From Gamsiella multidivaricata (taxonomy: Eukaryota > Mortierellomycota > Mortierellomycetes > Mortierellales > Mortierellaceae): a stretch of DNA of 64,000 bases. Numbering within the stretch: position 1 is the stretch's first letter; every line of letters begins with the position of its first letter. The notes beneath the pieces are model-generated. The model saw only the letters and a list, made by a program, of their open reading frames with translations, was not told the origin of the DNA and did no database searches. This document shows positions 21,632 through 30,722 of this stretch, piece after piece. The stretch covers positions 372,001 through 436,000 of the forward strand of contig NW_026251715.1 of the NCBI RefSeq assembly GCF_025024155.1. The letters run 5' to 3'. The position numbers and the translations under genes are program-made.

Positions 21632-23280
21632 TTAGACCATATCTTCATCCTCACGCTTCAAGACATGCGACACCTCCTCGGGATGGACCTCACGCAACTC
21701 CTCATGTCGCTTTCGCATCGAGTTAATCGCCTTAACAGCTCCGACAGCGTTGCGGAACTTTGTACGGGCCTTGATACGCGACATCATGGAAGGCAACAGA
21801 TCGTGGGGCGCGACTCCCTCCATATCCTGGGGTCCCTGATCCTGGGGCTGCTGTTGCTGTTGCAGCAATTGCTCTGCCTCCTGTTGTCTCTGGACAGACT
21901 GTGCCAGCCATGGGTGCTCCAATGCCTCCGCAGCCGTCATTCGGAGGCTAGGATCGACCGTCAGCAATCCGTTAATAAATGACTTTGCTAAAAAGTCGTC
22001 AGAGGGCCACAATGAACAAGGCAAAAAGTGCGTCAATATCAGTACAGAGTGCCATTTTCTTCATTCATCACACGATCATTGACAAAATAAAGCAAAGCAA
22101 ACGCAAAAGCATCAACGTACCTGACTCAGAAACACCCTGCCAGTACTCTACAGGCGCAAACTGATACTCGGCGTTCAAGATGGCATGCATCTCATCCATA
22201 CTGTTCTGACGATCAAATGGGGTGTAGCCGCACAGCAGGAAATAGGTGATTACGCCCAAGGCCCACATATCCACAGGCTTGCCATGTCCCGATTTTTGAA
22301 AGATCTCGGGAGCCTACCAACCAAACAGAATAGAAAAAATAACCCCCCTCCCCGAGATTGTTAGTACCTCAAGTACTGATCAGATCGATGACCACAGCGT
22401 CCGTTTTTCGTGCGGTTGCGAAAGAGGGTATGGCATCCCCACACACAGGCTGACTAAGCGATCAATTGGTCGATTTCAATCCGTCGTGTTTCTCAGCGAC
22501 GCCATGGAGCGGGAACAAGACAGGCTTCAACCGCGAGTGACAATATGATAGGGCCCATCAATTGGAAGTTTGGACATACCATGTATCCTGGCGTTCCGCA
22601 GGTCGTGGTCAGCAAATGGAACTTTTCTTGGTCAATGATCCTCGACAGACCAAAGTCGGCGATCAGCAACTCGCTGTCCTCGGCTGGGGTCTTGAACAAC
22701 AGGTTCTCGGGCTGTGGCATTGAGAAAGGGCGGTGATTTCGTCATTAGAAGGGCGTAAGCGGACACGGAGACGCGCAAATAATGAGGCGCGGAGAGCGAG
22801 AGAGAGTGGATGGGAATGATGTTCAGAATATTTCAAGTTAGAAAAGCGATCGGACCTCCATTGCATTCTAAAGCGGGAAGCAATGAGCAAAAAACAGCAA
22901 AGCCCAAAAAGACCAGCGAATTGCGCCATTGTCCTCCGAGGAGGTTTTTCGATTTCATTTTACCGGATAAACAACATACCTTCAAGTCTAGAAACCATCC
23001 ATGGATGTCATGAAGGAGAAACAGCCCGATCCAGCGAGAGAGACAAAAAAAGAAAAAGAAAAAGATAGATGCGAACAGAATTACGGTTATCAGTAGAGTG
23101 TTCTTCATCCCGTACCACATTCATTCTCCTGGGCTTTATCCGACGTATCCAGGCTCTCTTCTTATTTTCTCATCATGTCTCATCATAGCACTGCTTTCTT
23201 TTCTTCAGGAAAAAAGAAGCCGCGGCCGGTGTATTTCACTCCGCACAAAAAGGTCATGGTGAGGAGGAAAAAAAAAAAAG

Positions 23281-23322
<42 letters not shown>

Positions 23323-24245
23323 GGGCAAGAAAAAAAGAAAAAGATCCTGCAGGATTATGCAATGCATACCTCGGTGAACAATGCCCTGCTCATGCAGATA
23401 GGCAACGGCACTGCAGATGGTGCGGACGAGATGGGCCGCGTCGTGTTCGTAGTAGTTGCCCTTTCTGCAGATTCGGTCGAACAACTCGCCACCCTCAGCC
23501 AACTCTGTCACCAGGTACACTATGCAAAAATATAAATAAAAAACGAACAAACTCATTTTTAGTCTGGCCTCCACTCGAAAGGTTTGTCTTGGACAAGATA
23601 AGCGCATTCATTCGCTCAGGGCAGAGCAGGCCTGGACTGGGCTGGGCTGGCGCGCGGGTGTGGCTCTCACGTACGGTTGTTCAGGGTCTCGAAGTAGTCG
23701 ACGAGGGTGAGGATGTTGGCATGGCCAATGGAGATTCGGCGGAGGACAGCAATCTCATTGCGGATCATGTGTTCCTTGCCCTCCATCAGCTTCTTGTTGA
23801 TCACCTTGACGGCATATCTCTTTCCGGTATCAATCTACATTGGTGATCCACACGCATAGTACGGTTTAGGGTGGGAGAGTGGGGTGGAGAGGGAAAACGG
23901 ACATATCATTCCTTCCTTCGGATGGATGCTGTAGAAAAGAAACTTCTCTGTGTCGAGAAGGATATTTTCTTATCCAAGGCACCACATTCACATGGGTACT
24001 TACGTGAACCGCCTCTGTATGGACGCGACCATAAATAAGAAAGGAACAGGAATGGGTAAGTCAGAACTCTGCTAGGTCGAGGAAACGGCAAGAGCAAAAC
24101 GTGTGATTTTTTTTATATTTTTATTATTATTATTAATTAGAAAGTGAGTACCTTTGACAACAGCATAGGTGCCCTGACCAAGTGTCCGGCCGGTCTTGTA
24201 TTTGCAAGGAACGATCGCTGGTGTAGAGGGTGCGCCTGCAGACAT
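21632..24245 (-). CDS. CMK1: Calcium/calmodulin-dependent protein kinase, CaMKI type
   Basis: Eight minus-strand exons: 24245-24152, 24014-24004, 23834-23675, 23519-23370, 22987-22980, 22711-22580, 22313-22121 and 21987-21632; 367 residues. Motifs: GQGTYAVVKEAVH (Gly-loop), YAVKVINKK (catalytic Lys), ELAEGGELFDRI, IVHRDLKPENLL, IADFGLSRII, CGTPGYMAPEIF, and WALGVITYFLLCGYTPF. After the kinase core, IKARTKFRNAVGAVKAINSM is the basic amphipathic autoinhibitory/CaM-binding segment of fungal CaMKs. Two exons are microexons of 11 nt and 8 nt; the 8-nt one supplies most of Asp-Leu-Lys in the catalytic loop, so skipping it would destroy the kinase. A poly-Gln run lies near the C-terminus. GA and T-rich repeats fill the introns. 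Confidence 0.93.
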
Positions 24246-24872
24246 GGTTGTTGAGAGGGTAAAAAAAAGAAGGAAGGAGAAGGGGGGAGGGAGTGGCTAC
24301 AGTGCAGCGGGGGAGGTGTGCTATTAGGGTTGGCGAGGAATAGAAACGTGTCGAGGGTGACGACGGCAAGTGGGCGGCAAGCAGTGGAGGAGGAGCGGAG
24401 GGGAATGAAGACGAAGGAAGAAAAAAGACGAAGGGGGAGGAGGAGGAAGAAGAAGAAGAGGGAGGAGAGGGAGAAGAGGAGCAAGAGGCCAGACCAAGAC
24501 CAGGCACACAGACACTGTGTTTCTTTTTTCTTTTTTTCTTTTCTTTTTTTCTCACTGGCGGACCGACTCGCCCTCCCTAATCGGATCTGCCCTGGGTGGA
24601 GTGAGCGGGGTGCACAGGGCGAGAGTGCTGCCCTCTCTTATTGCAACCACATGGGAGAGCATCGTGGGACTGCCCCTCCTTCCTCTGGGGGATCACTTTG
24701 TTTCCTTCGCCTCCTTCCATCAACCGGCAAGAATCCCCTCCTTCGCTCACACTCCATTCTCCTTTCTTCCCTTCTTCCACCGGCATCTTCCTCTCTCCCC
24801 TTCCTACTTTCTTTCTTTTCTCTCTCTCTCCTCGCCTTTCCCCACCACCCACTCCCCCCTTCTTTGCCCTCG
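24246..24872. other. Divergent promoter region between CaM kinase and the Rxt2-like gene
   Basis: A 627-bp spacer, purine-rich on the + strand near CMK1 (24250-24490) and pyrimidine-rich towards the + gene (24510-24870). No gene or discrete site was recognised. Confidence 0.6.
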
Positions 24873-24947
24873 ATGCTCGACCAGTCGAGCACATTGGATG
24901 CAGAGCACCTCATGGCCCTGAGGCATGGCAAAAGGTGCGTCCCACCC

Positions 24948-24984
<37 letters not shown>

Positions 24985-26284
24985 TCCTCAGCCACCCTCT
25001 GCTTCCACCCCTCCCCACGACTCTGGCTCACCTCTCCATCCACATCCAACTGCATCGGACACAGCTCCCGTCCTTGTCCAGCGCGGCTAACCTCGCCTCC
25101 TGTCTCTGTTCCTGATAGGTTGGCTCCCTTGCCAGAACCATTGGCGTCTGCCCCTACACCAAGTACGCTTCTAGTCATTGCAAAGCCTTTTCAATCAACT
25201 CATTGCAAATGCAACGTTCCTTTGTTCAACCGGCTCAAACCTCCTCACCACCTAATCCGTCCCTCATTTCCCCTGTAATTTTTTTTTTTTTTTTTTTAAT
25301 ATTAACTTTACCGCAGAGGCGCGCAAGGTCAGGGACGAGCTGTCGGACGAAGAAGAGATTGGCTTTGTGCCCCATAATCGCGGGAACAAACTCAAACATC
25401 GGGCGAACCCCATCACGGGCGGGACACGACTTATCGTCCCGGAATTCAACAACCCCACAGTCGACGACAACGAAGAAGAGATTCGATCGAATTTTCGGCG
25501 GTCCCTTGCTGCGACCACCGGCACAGCAGCCCCTGGATCCAAATCCTCAGTCGCAGCAGTATCTACAGCAGCGGCTTCGATCGGCAGGCGGGAAGTCATC
25601 CAGATTCGCCCCGTCGTTGCTGCAGGAAGCGATGATGTCACAGAGGAGATTTCGGACGACGAGAATCCCTATGCGGGGATCAATATCAGCGAGATCCTGT
25701 CCCCATTGGAGAGTTCGACCGAGATTTTGCAGCGGCCGCAGCTGAGGAAGCTGTTTGAGAGTCCACAGTTGCAGATCATGGCCGTCCATGCGATGGCGAT
25801 GATTGAGCGCGAAAAGATGGTGAACAAGATGATGAGTCGGGTGGCGTTAATCCTTCAGGGCGACGATCCGTTATATCCGCAGCTGGGCTACGGAATGGGA
25901 GAAGGGTGCTCGACCGCGATGAGGGGGAAGCCCGATCAGGAGGAGTTGATTGAAGGCAATAAGACATGGCAGGAGCATGGCGAGGATCAGGAACAGGTTC
26001 AGAAGACCCTGGCCATGTTGATGGTATAGTTGTTTCCTTTTTCTTTTGCAACTTTTATTGATAGTATCCGGGGACCATGCTTGCTTAACATTGATACCTT
26101 TTTATTCGTTGGTCTTGCTTAGGAAAACATCAATTGCAGCAATCAGTATATCGACTTGTTGAACGAAAGCCGGGATTCGGTCAACCATGTGTTGAAGCAA
26201 AAGAGGCGGCTCTGGAAGAAGCTCAAGGAGAAACGCGAGCTTATAAGGGCTCGTGCCCAGCCCAAGAACGGCAGAGCTCGCTAA
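24873..26284 (+). CDS. Rxt2-like protein (putative Rpd3L histone deacetylase complex subunit)
   Basis: Four exons (24873-24934, 25119-25162, 25317-26023, 26123-26284) close in phase at 324 residues. The recognisable part follows an acidic DEEEIGFVPHNRGNKLKHRA segment that resembles the N-terminal domain of Rxt2 (NRGNKLK plus basic residues). Later come SDDENPYAGINISEILSPLE, a helical segment QLRKLFESPQLQIMAVHAMA, and a coiled C-terminus NINCSNQYIDLLNESRDSV ending in a Lys/Arg-rich helix (KQKRRLWKKLKEKREL). Rxt2 belongs to the large Rpd3 corepressor in yeasts. The NRGNKLK match is from memory, so the family call is moderate; that it is a real gene is firm. Intron 1 carries a (CT) run at 24950-24981. 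Confidence 0.65.
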
Positions 26285-26581
26285 GAAAGTTAATTAAATA
26301 ACAACGACGGGGCCCTGCGTAGCAACAAACACCTTCATCGAGTTTTCTTTTCCTTCATCTTCTTTATTCTCAAATGAACACTTGTACACATGCACCCAAT
26401 GTCATTCCTTCAAGGAATAGAAGTATATATATATATAAAAGAACCCGTACTTGTTGAAGGAACGGAGACAACATTCGTGAAAGACACTTGCTAAAAAAAT
26501 TCGTTTACTGCGGAGGAGGGGGGGAGTACTTTCGTATTAACTAAAAATGGGGGAAGCAATGGCCAAGATAGTTTAGCTGTG

Positions 26582-26648
26582 CACAACACAACACAGCACA
26601 ACACAACACAACACAACACAACACAACACAACACAGCACAGCACAGCA
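26582..26648 (+). repeat. ACAAC pentanucleotide microsatellite
   Basis: About a dozen copies of ACAAC/ACAGC in the convergent spacer past the stop of the 1044-residue gene. It contains no gene. Confidence 0.9.
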
Positions 26649-26731
26649 AAGCATGGCTCATGCACAGCACAGCGCGCGCACATCCTCCAGAAGCCTCCCG
26701 GTTACATACATCCTTCTCAGACCAAAAGACC

Positions 26732-29700
26732 TTAATGGCCTCTCTCGTCTTTGACCACCCACTCCCCCGAGCCCTCGTCTTCGTCTCCTCCGTCTGCCCC
26801 ACTCTCATCTCCATCAAACCTCTCATCTTCGCTTCCGTCCTCAATTCCGTCCCCATTACCTGATAAAGTCTCTTCCGCCTGGATAGGAACCAAAGGCAAC
26901 ACGTCCGGCACTTCTGGAGGCGGTCCCAGAAACGCGTAGACACTCGAAATCGGGGGCAAGGTCCGGTGTGGGCCATTCATTAAAGGGCCCTCGGAAACAC
27001 GACCCACAGGAAGATGGCAATTCAAGGGTGCATCCAAGTTCTGCGAGCCTCCTCGAGCATCTTGGAAATGGTCCGAGGAGTGCATCAGCGGCCGGTTGTG
27101 CTGGGATTGGCATTGGTGCTGACACTCGCACTGGGGCTCATATCCCTGGCCCTGGCCCTGGCCCTGGCCCCAATCCTGATCCTGGAACTGGCACTGGGTC
27201 TGGGACTGGGCTGGGTTTGGAGGCTGCTGCTGTGAAGTAGTCTCATCCGGAAACTGGCGGCCTCGAAGGTCTTGCTGCGGCTGATACTGCTGCGGCTGAG
27301 GCTGAGGCTGCTGCTGCTGAGGCTGAGGCTGCTGCTGCTGAGGCTGAGGCTGCTGCTGCTGAGGCTGAGGCTGCTGCTGCTGCTGTTCGTAAGCGGCATA
27401 ATGAGCGCCTGGAGGGGCACTGCCTCGGTACCCGTATCCAGCGGGTGTTTCATGGCCATGAGGCTGAGACTGGTAACGCTGGTCTCCGTGGTGCAAGATC
27501 GGAGGATAGCTGTAGGAGGTGATGTGCTGGAGTGGAGACAGAGTCCGGGGCTGACGTGGTCCATACTCGTATTCTTGATAATACTGGGACTGCTGGATAT
27601 GGGGCTGCTGGGTATGGGGCTGCTGGGTATGGGGCTGCTGGGTATGGGGCTGCTGGGTATGAGGCTGCTGTGGATAGTAGGGCTGGGGCTCTAGACGAGG
27701 TGGAGACGAAGGTGGGTAATAGGGCTGCTGCTGCTGACGATGCGAAAGCATACCATTGTACGCACTCTCGCACTGATCCGTCGCCTCGACCTGCGCGTCG
27801 TTTCTTCCCCTGCTATAAGCATCCTCATAGTACGTCCTTAACTGCCCCGACAAAGGGCCCGGGCCCCGCTGCTGCTGTCGATCGTCAATTGAAGGGGCTC
27901 GACCGTGATCTTGTGGAGGCCGTGGAAGGATGCTTCGGGGGCCGCGAGGGCGTGGTGGAGATGGAAGGCGGGTACCACTACTCTGAGCTTGGAGACCGTT
28001 CGGTTGATTGTTGTATGCATAGGGGTGATAGGGATGATGGGCATTTGGGCGCGAGGCCTGGGGTTCAACGTAGTAGGGTTCAGGCCGTGAGGACGGTCGC
28101 TGCGATTGCGGATGTTGTGCCTGAGACTGAGGCGGATGGTACCCATTTACAGCAGGAACCTGCTGTCCATTCTGGTATTGGCGTTGCTGCTGTTGTTGTT
28201 GCTGTTGTTCAAGCCAACGCTGCCTCCTCATGGATACGAGTGTTGCTACCGCGTTGTTCGTAGTCGGGCTATAAATTTCCCTCTGTCTACCGGCCGCGCT
28301 CGGCCTGGAGTCGGTCTCGGTACCTTCACCTGCCCCGTCACTTGGCATTCCATTCTCGGCCACAAATCGAAGGCGCTGTGGAACTCCGCGCTCAGGTGCT
28401 TCGAGCGCACGTCCAGAATGCGACCCGCGCTCACGTTCACGCTGTGCATGCGTGACGAAGGCTTCTTCGTAAGTCCTAGGCCCACTCACCTTGGCATTGT
28501 TCAAAGTCGCAGGTGCAACTCTCTGTCTCCCGGCAACCGTCAAGCCCGAGCCCAAACGCGAGACCGGCTGCGAGACCGTACCTGAACCTGATACCGGCCT
28601 CTGCGCTGTCATGTTAACTTGGCCCGCCCGAAAATCAGTTCTTGCAGGAGCCACAGCCGATGTAGAAGTTGTAGCCTGCGCAGATGCAGGACCTCGCTGC
28701 TTCGATTTTCCCCCGCGCCCTCGCTTCGCTCCAGTTGCGGCTGGAGCATGAGGAGCAGTGCTCGCACCATAGCGGCAAGGAGCAACGCGCGGTCGAGAAC
28801 TACGTCTTGGCACAAAATCTGAAGCCGGAGGCTCCTCGACCGAGACCGTGGTCCGGACAGGGACTGGGATCTCCCACTGACCCAGTAACCCATTCTCCTC
28901 CTCCACAATCGCCTGCTGCTGCTGCCGTTGCTGCTGCTGCGCGGGCTGTGCAGCCTGCAACGCGCTCTGGTTCGGCAAGGGATCCACGGAAGTGGTCATC
29001 TCAACCTCGATGTCACCTTCACCTTCACCTTCATTCCCATTTTTGTTTTCATCTGCGATGTTCTCAGGCTCCCCTGCTTCTTTTTCTTTCTCTTCCTCCT
29101 CTTCCTCAGACTCGGATTCGGATTCAGGCTCGGACTCAGACTTCTTCTTGTTGCCGCTGCTCGAAAAACCCAGACGCTGTCGCTTCGGCGCCGGTGTCTT
29201 CGCAGGTGGAGCTGTTTTAACCTTCGTGGCGGCCTTCGGGGCGGCCTTCGTCGCCTTGGTCCTCGCAAAAGCCGGTGCCGCTGTAACAGACGCCGCGGTG
29301 ACCGCCTCGGTAGTCGAGATTGTGGCCATGACCGTGGTCGTGACAGTCGTCGATCGCGACCTCGGGTTCGCAGCTTTAGCTCTAGAACGTCTGCGTCCTC
29401 CACGAGTAGCTGCAGCGGTTGTCGGTGCAGTCACCGCTCCTGCTGTTGTTCCTGCTGTTGCTCCTGCCACTTCTCTTGCTGCTACCACTTCTCTTGCTAC
29501 TACCACTTCTCTTGCTGCTACCACTTCTCTTGCTGCTACCACTTCCCTTGCTGCTGTTCCTACTGCTCGAGCATCCGCAGCCGGCGTAGAAGAATGGGGA
29601 GTCGTGACATCGGACGTCGGCGCACTGCTCGAATCGGGAGGGGTTACCATGGTGGGTCTCTCTTGCTGATCTTGGGCGGCAGCAGCTTCGGCGGCGCGAG

Positions 29701-29866
29701 CTGCCTCAGCAGCAAGTTTCGCCTTCGCCATCCGACGGGTTTCGCGAGGGATGGGGCCAGGCATGTTATCGGGGTCGTTGGGATCATTGGGATCGTTGGG
29801 GGTTTGGTTTGGATCGCCCGGGTTCTGAGAACCATTGGGAACGTTGGCTTTCGGGGTTGATGCCAT
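26732..29866 (-). CDS. Large intronless low-complexity protein (1044 residues), function unknown
   Basis: One uninterrupted frame from ATG 29866 (MASTPKANVPNGSQ). Segments in order: Asn-Asp-Pro repeats; Ala-rich helix; four AREVVA-type hexapeptide repeats; basic Lys/Ala/Pro stretch with an NLS-like PKRQRLGF; a Ser/Glu then poly-Glu block; Gln-rich stretch; Arg/Ser-rich SRPRVAPCRYG; poly-Gln (RWLEQQQQ); Pro/Tyr/Gln-rich region with HTQQP repeats; QPQPQQQQ repeats; Cys/Gln-rich CQFQDQDW-like stretch; acidic tail ending EWVVKDERGH. No folded domain is recognised. Composition suggests a nuclear, prion-like or transcription-associated disordered protein, but this is inference. The length of the frame in repetitive DNA and the clear start argue for a real gene. 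Confidence 0.7.
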   Translation of the reverse strand: MASTPKANVPNGSQNPGDPNQTPNDPNDPNDPDNMPGPIPRETRRMAKAKLAAEAARAAEAAAAQDQQERPTMVTPPDSSSAPTSDVTTPHSSTPAADARAVGTAAREVVAAREVVAAREVVVAREVVAAREVAGATAGTTAGAVTAPTTAAATRGGRRRSRAKAANPRSRSTTVTTTVMATISTTEAVTAASVTAAPAFARTKATKAAPKAATKVKTAPPAKTPAPKRQRLGFSSSGNKKKSESEPESESESEEEEEEKEKEAGEPENIADENKNGNEGEGEGDIEVEMTTSVDPLPNQSALQAAQPAQQQQRQQQQAIVEEENGLLGQWEIPVPVRTTVSVEEPPASDFVPRRSSRPRVAPCRYGASTAPHAPAATGAKRGRGGKSKQRGPASAQATTSTSAVAPARTDFRAGQVNMTAQRPVSGSGTVSQPVSRLGSGLTVAGRQRVAPATLNNAKVSGPRTYEEAFVTHAQRERERGSHSGRALEAPERGVPQRLRFVAENGMPSDGAGEGTETDSRPSAAGRQREIYSPTTNNAVATLVSMRRQRWLEQQQQQQQQRQYQNGQQVPAVNGYHPPQSQAQHPQSQRPSSRPEPYYVEPQASRPNAHHPYHPYAYNNQPNGLQAQSSGTRLPSPPRPRGPRSILPRPPQDHGRAPSIDDRQQQRGPGPLSGQLRTYYEDAYSRGRNDAQVEATDQCESAYNGMLSHRQQQQPYYPPSSPPRLEPQPYYPQQPHTQQPHTQQPHTQQPHTQQPHIQQSQYYQEYEYGPRQPRTLSPLQHITSYSYPPILHHGDQRYQSQPHGHETPAGYGYRGSAPPGAHYAAYEQQQQQPQPQQQQPQPQQQQPQPQQQQPQPQPQQYQPQQDLRGRQFPDETTSQQQPPNPAQSQTQCQFQDQDWGQGQGQGQGYEPQCECQHQCQSQHNRPLMHSSDHFQDARGGSQNLDAPLNCHLPVGRVSEGPLMNGPHRTLPPISSVYAFLGPPPEVPDVLPLVPIQAEETLSGNGDGIEDGSEDERFDGDESGADGGDEDEGSGEWVVKDERGH
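27287..27380 (-). repeat. 18-bp coding repeat encoding QPQPQQ
   Basis: Four to five copies of GCTGAGGCTGCTGCTGCT (+ strand) inside the 1044-residue gene. Confidence 0.85.
27595..27672 (-). repeat. 15-bp coding repeat encoding HTQQP
   Basis: Five near-perfect copies of GCTGCTGGGTATGGG (+ strand) within the Pro/Tyr/Gln-rich part of the large protein. The last copies have single changes. Confidence 0.85.
29470..29565 (-). repeat. 18-bp coding repeat encoding AREVVA
   Basis: About five copies of TTCTCTTGCTGCTACCAC (+ strand) near the N-terminal end of the large protein. Confidence 0.8.
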
Positions 29867-29986
29867 GTTTGGGACGTGTTTGGGTTTGAGATTCTGAGTC
29901 TGGGATTGTAGAAAAAGATAATGCTTGATAAAAAGTTCACGAAACGTAGCTGTTTTTTATTTTCTGTAGGGAACAAGACAAAGTAA

Positions 29987-30022
<36 letters not shown>

Positions 30023-30722
30023 TGGGTTCTCTTAGCCTTTTTGTACGAGAAATCCCTTACACCCTACCATGCCTTTGTCGGGCCTGCCGAACAAAGAAAC
30101 AGCGCTCGTGGCTATCCTTGCCAGGCCTTCGCGTTCGCTTCATCGGACCCTTTGCACGCGTGCGGTGCCTCATTGTGTAGTCTGTATAATGAAAGAGAGC
30201 CGAGTGTGAATGCACACAAAGGACCGAGAGTGGTAGCAATTGGGGGTTTCCCTCCGAACGCATTTCTTTTTTTTATTCTGCGGCCTTCTTTTCTCTTTAT
30301 GCTCGGACAAGGAACGGTAAGCGGCGAGTCCGCAATGAGGAAATAGTAATAATAATCTGGTAGTGGATATTCGCGACGGATCCACCGCGCTGTGGTTGTA
30401 GTCTAGTAACGTGGCCGTGGGGATGGTGGTGGACAATCAGTCAATTTCATGTACCACGGGGAGGGGTCATACGCGTCGCGAGCGCGTTGTGGATCAAAGA
30501 CCTGTTTTTTTTGTTGCCACCAAAAAAACCCCTTCCCAGTGCGACCATAGAAATCAATCAAATAAAGATACATGCGGCAGTAGCGCAAACAGTTTCGCTT
30601 GAATCATTTTGATGATGTTGAAAACAATGGCTTTTCTTTTGTGTAACTATGCTACAGGGGGATAATAGCTGAATATTCTGTACATGAGCAATGAAGTAAC
30701 AAATGCTAGATGGCGCCCAACT
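29867..30722. other. Intergenic region between two minus-strand genes
   Basis: This is the promoter of the 1044-residue gene and the 3' flank of the channel gene. It holds an A29 tract near 29989-30018 and no recognisable gene. Confidence 0.6.

Noticed and set aside
23175..23846. + strand frame with RERERERE run
   Set aside because: It arises from a GA microsatellite in a CMK1 intron plus antisense of CMK1 exons 3 and 4.
24133..24555. Pro/Ser-rich minus-strand frames near the CMK1 start
   Set aside because: Composition of the polypurine/polypyrimidine promoter; they overlap the well-supported first exon in another frame.
27532..28263. + strand frame with GYGAA repeats that resembles a structural repeat protein
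   Set aside because: It is the complement of the HTQQP minisatellite, and no promoter or splice logic supports it.
28928..29860. 310-codon + strand frame rich in Arg, Cys and Ser opposite the 1044-residue gene
   Set aside because: Low-complexity antisense of repeats. The minus frame is longer, has a better start and a natural end.
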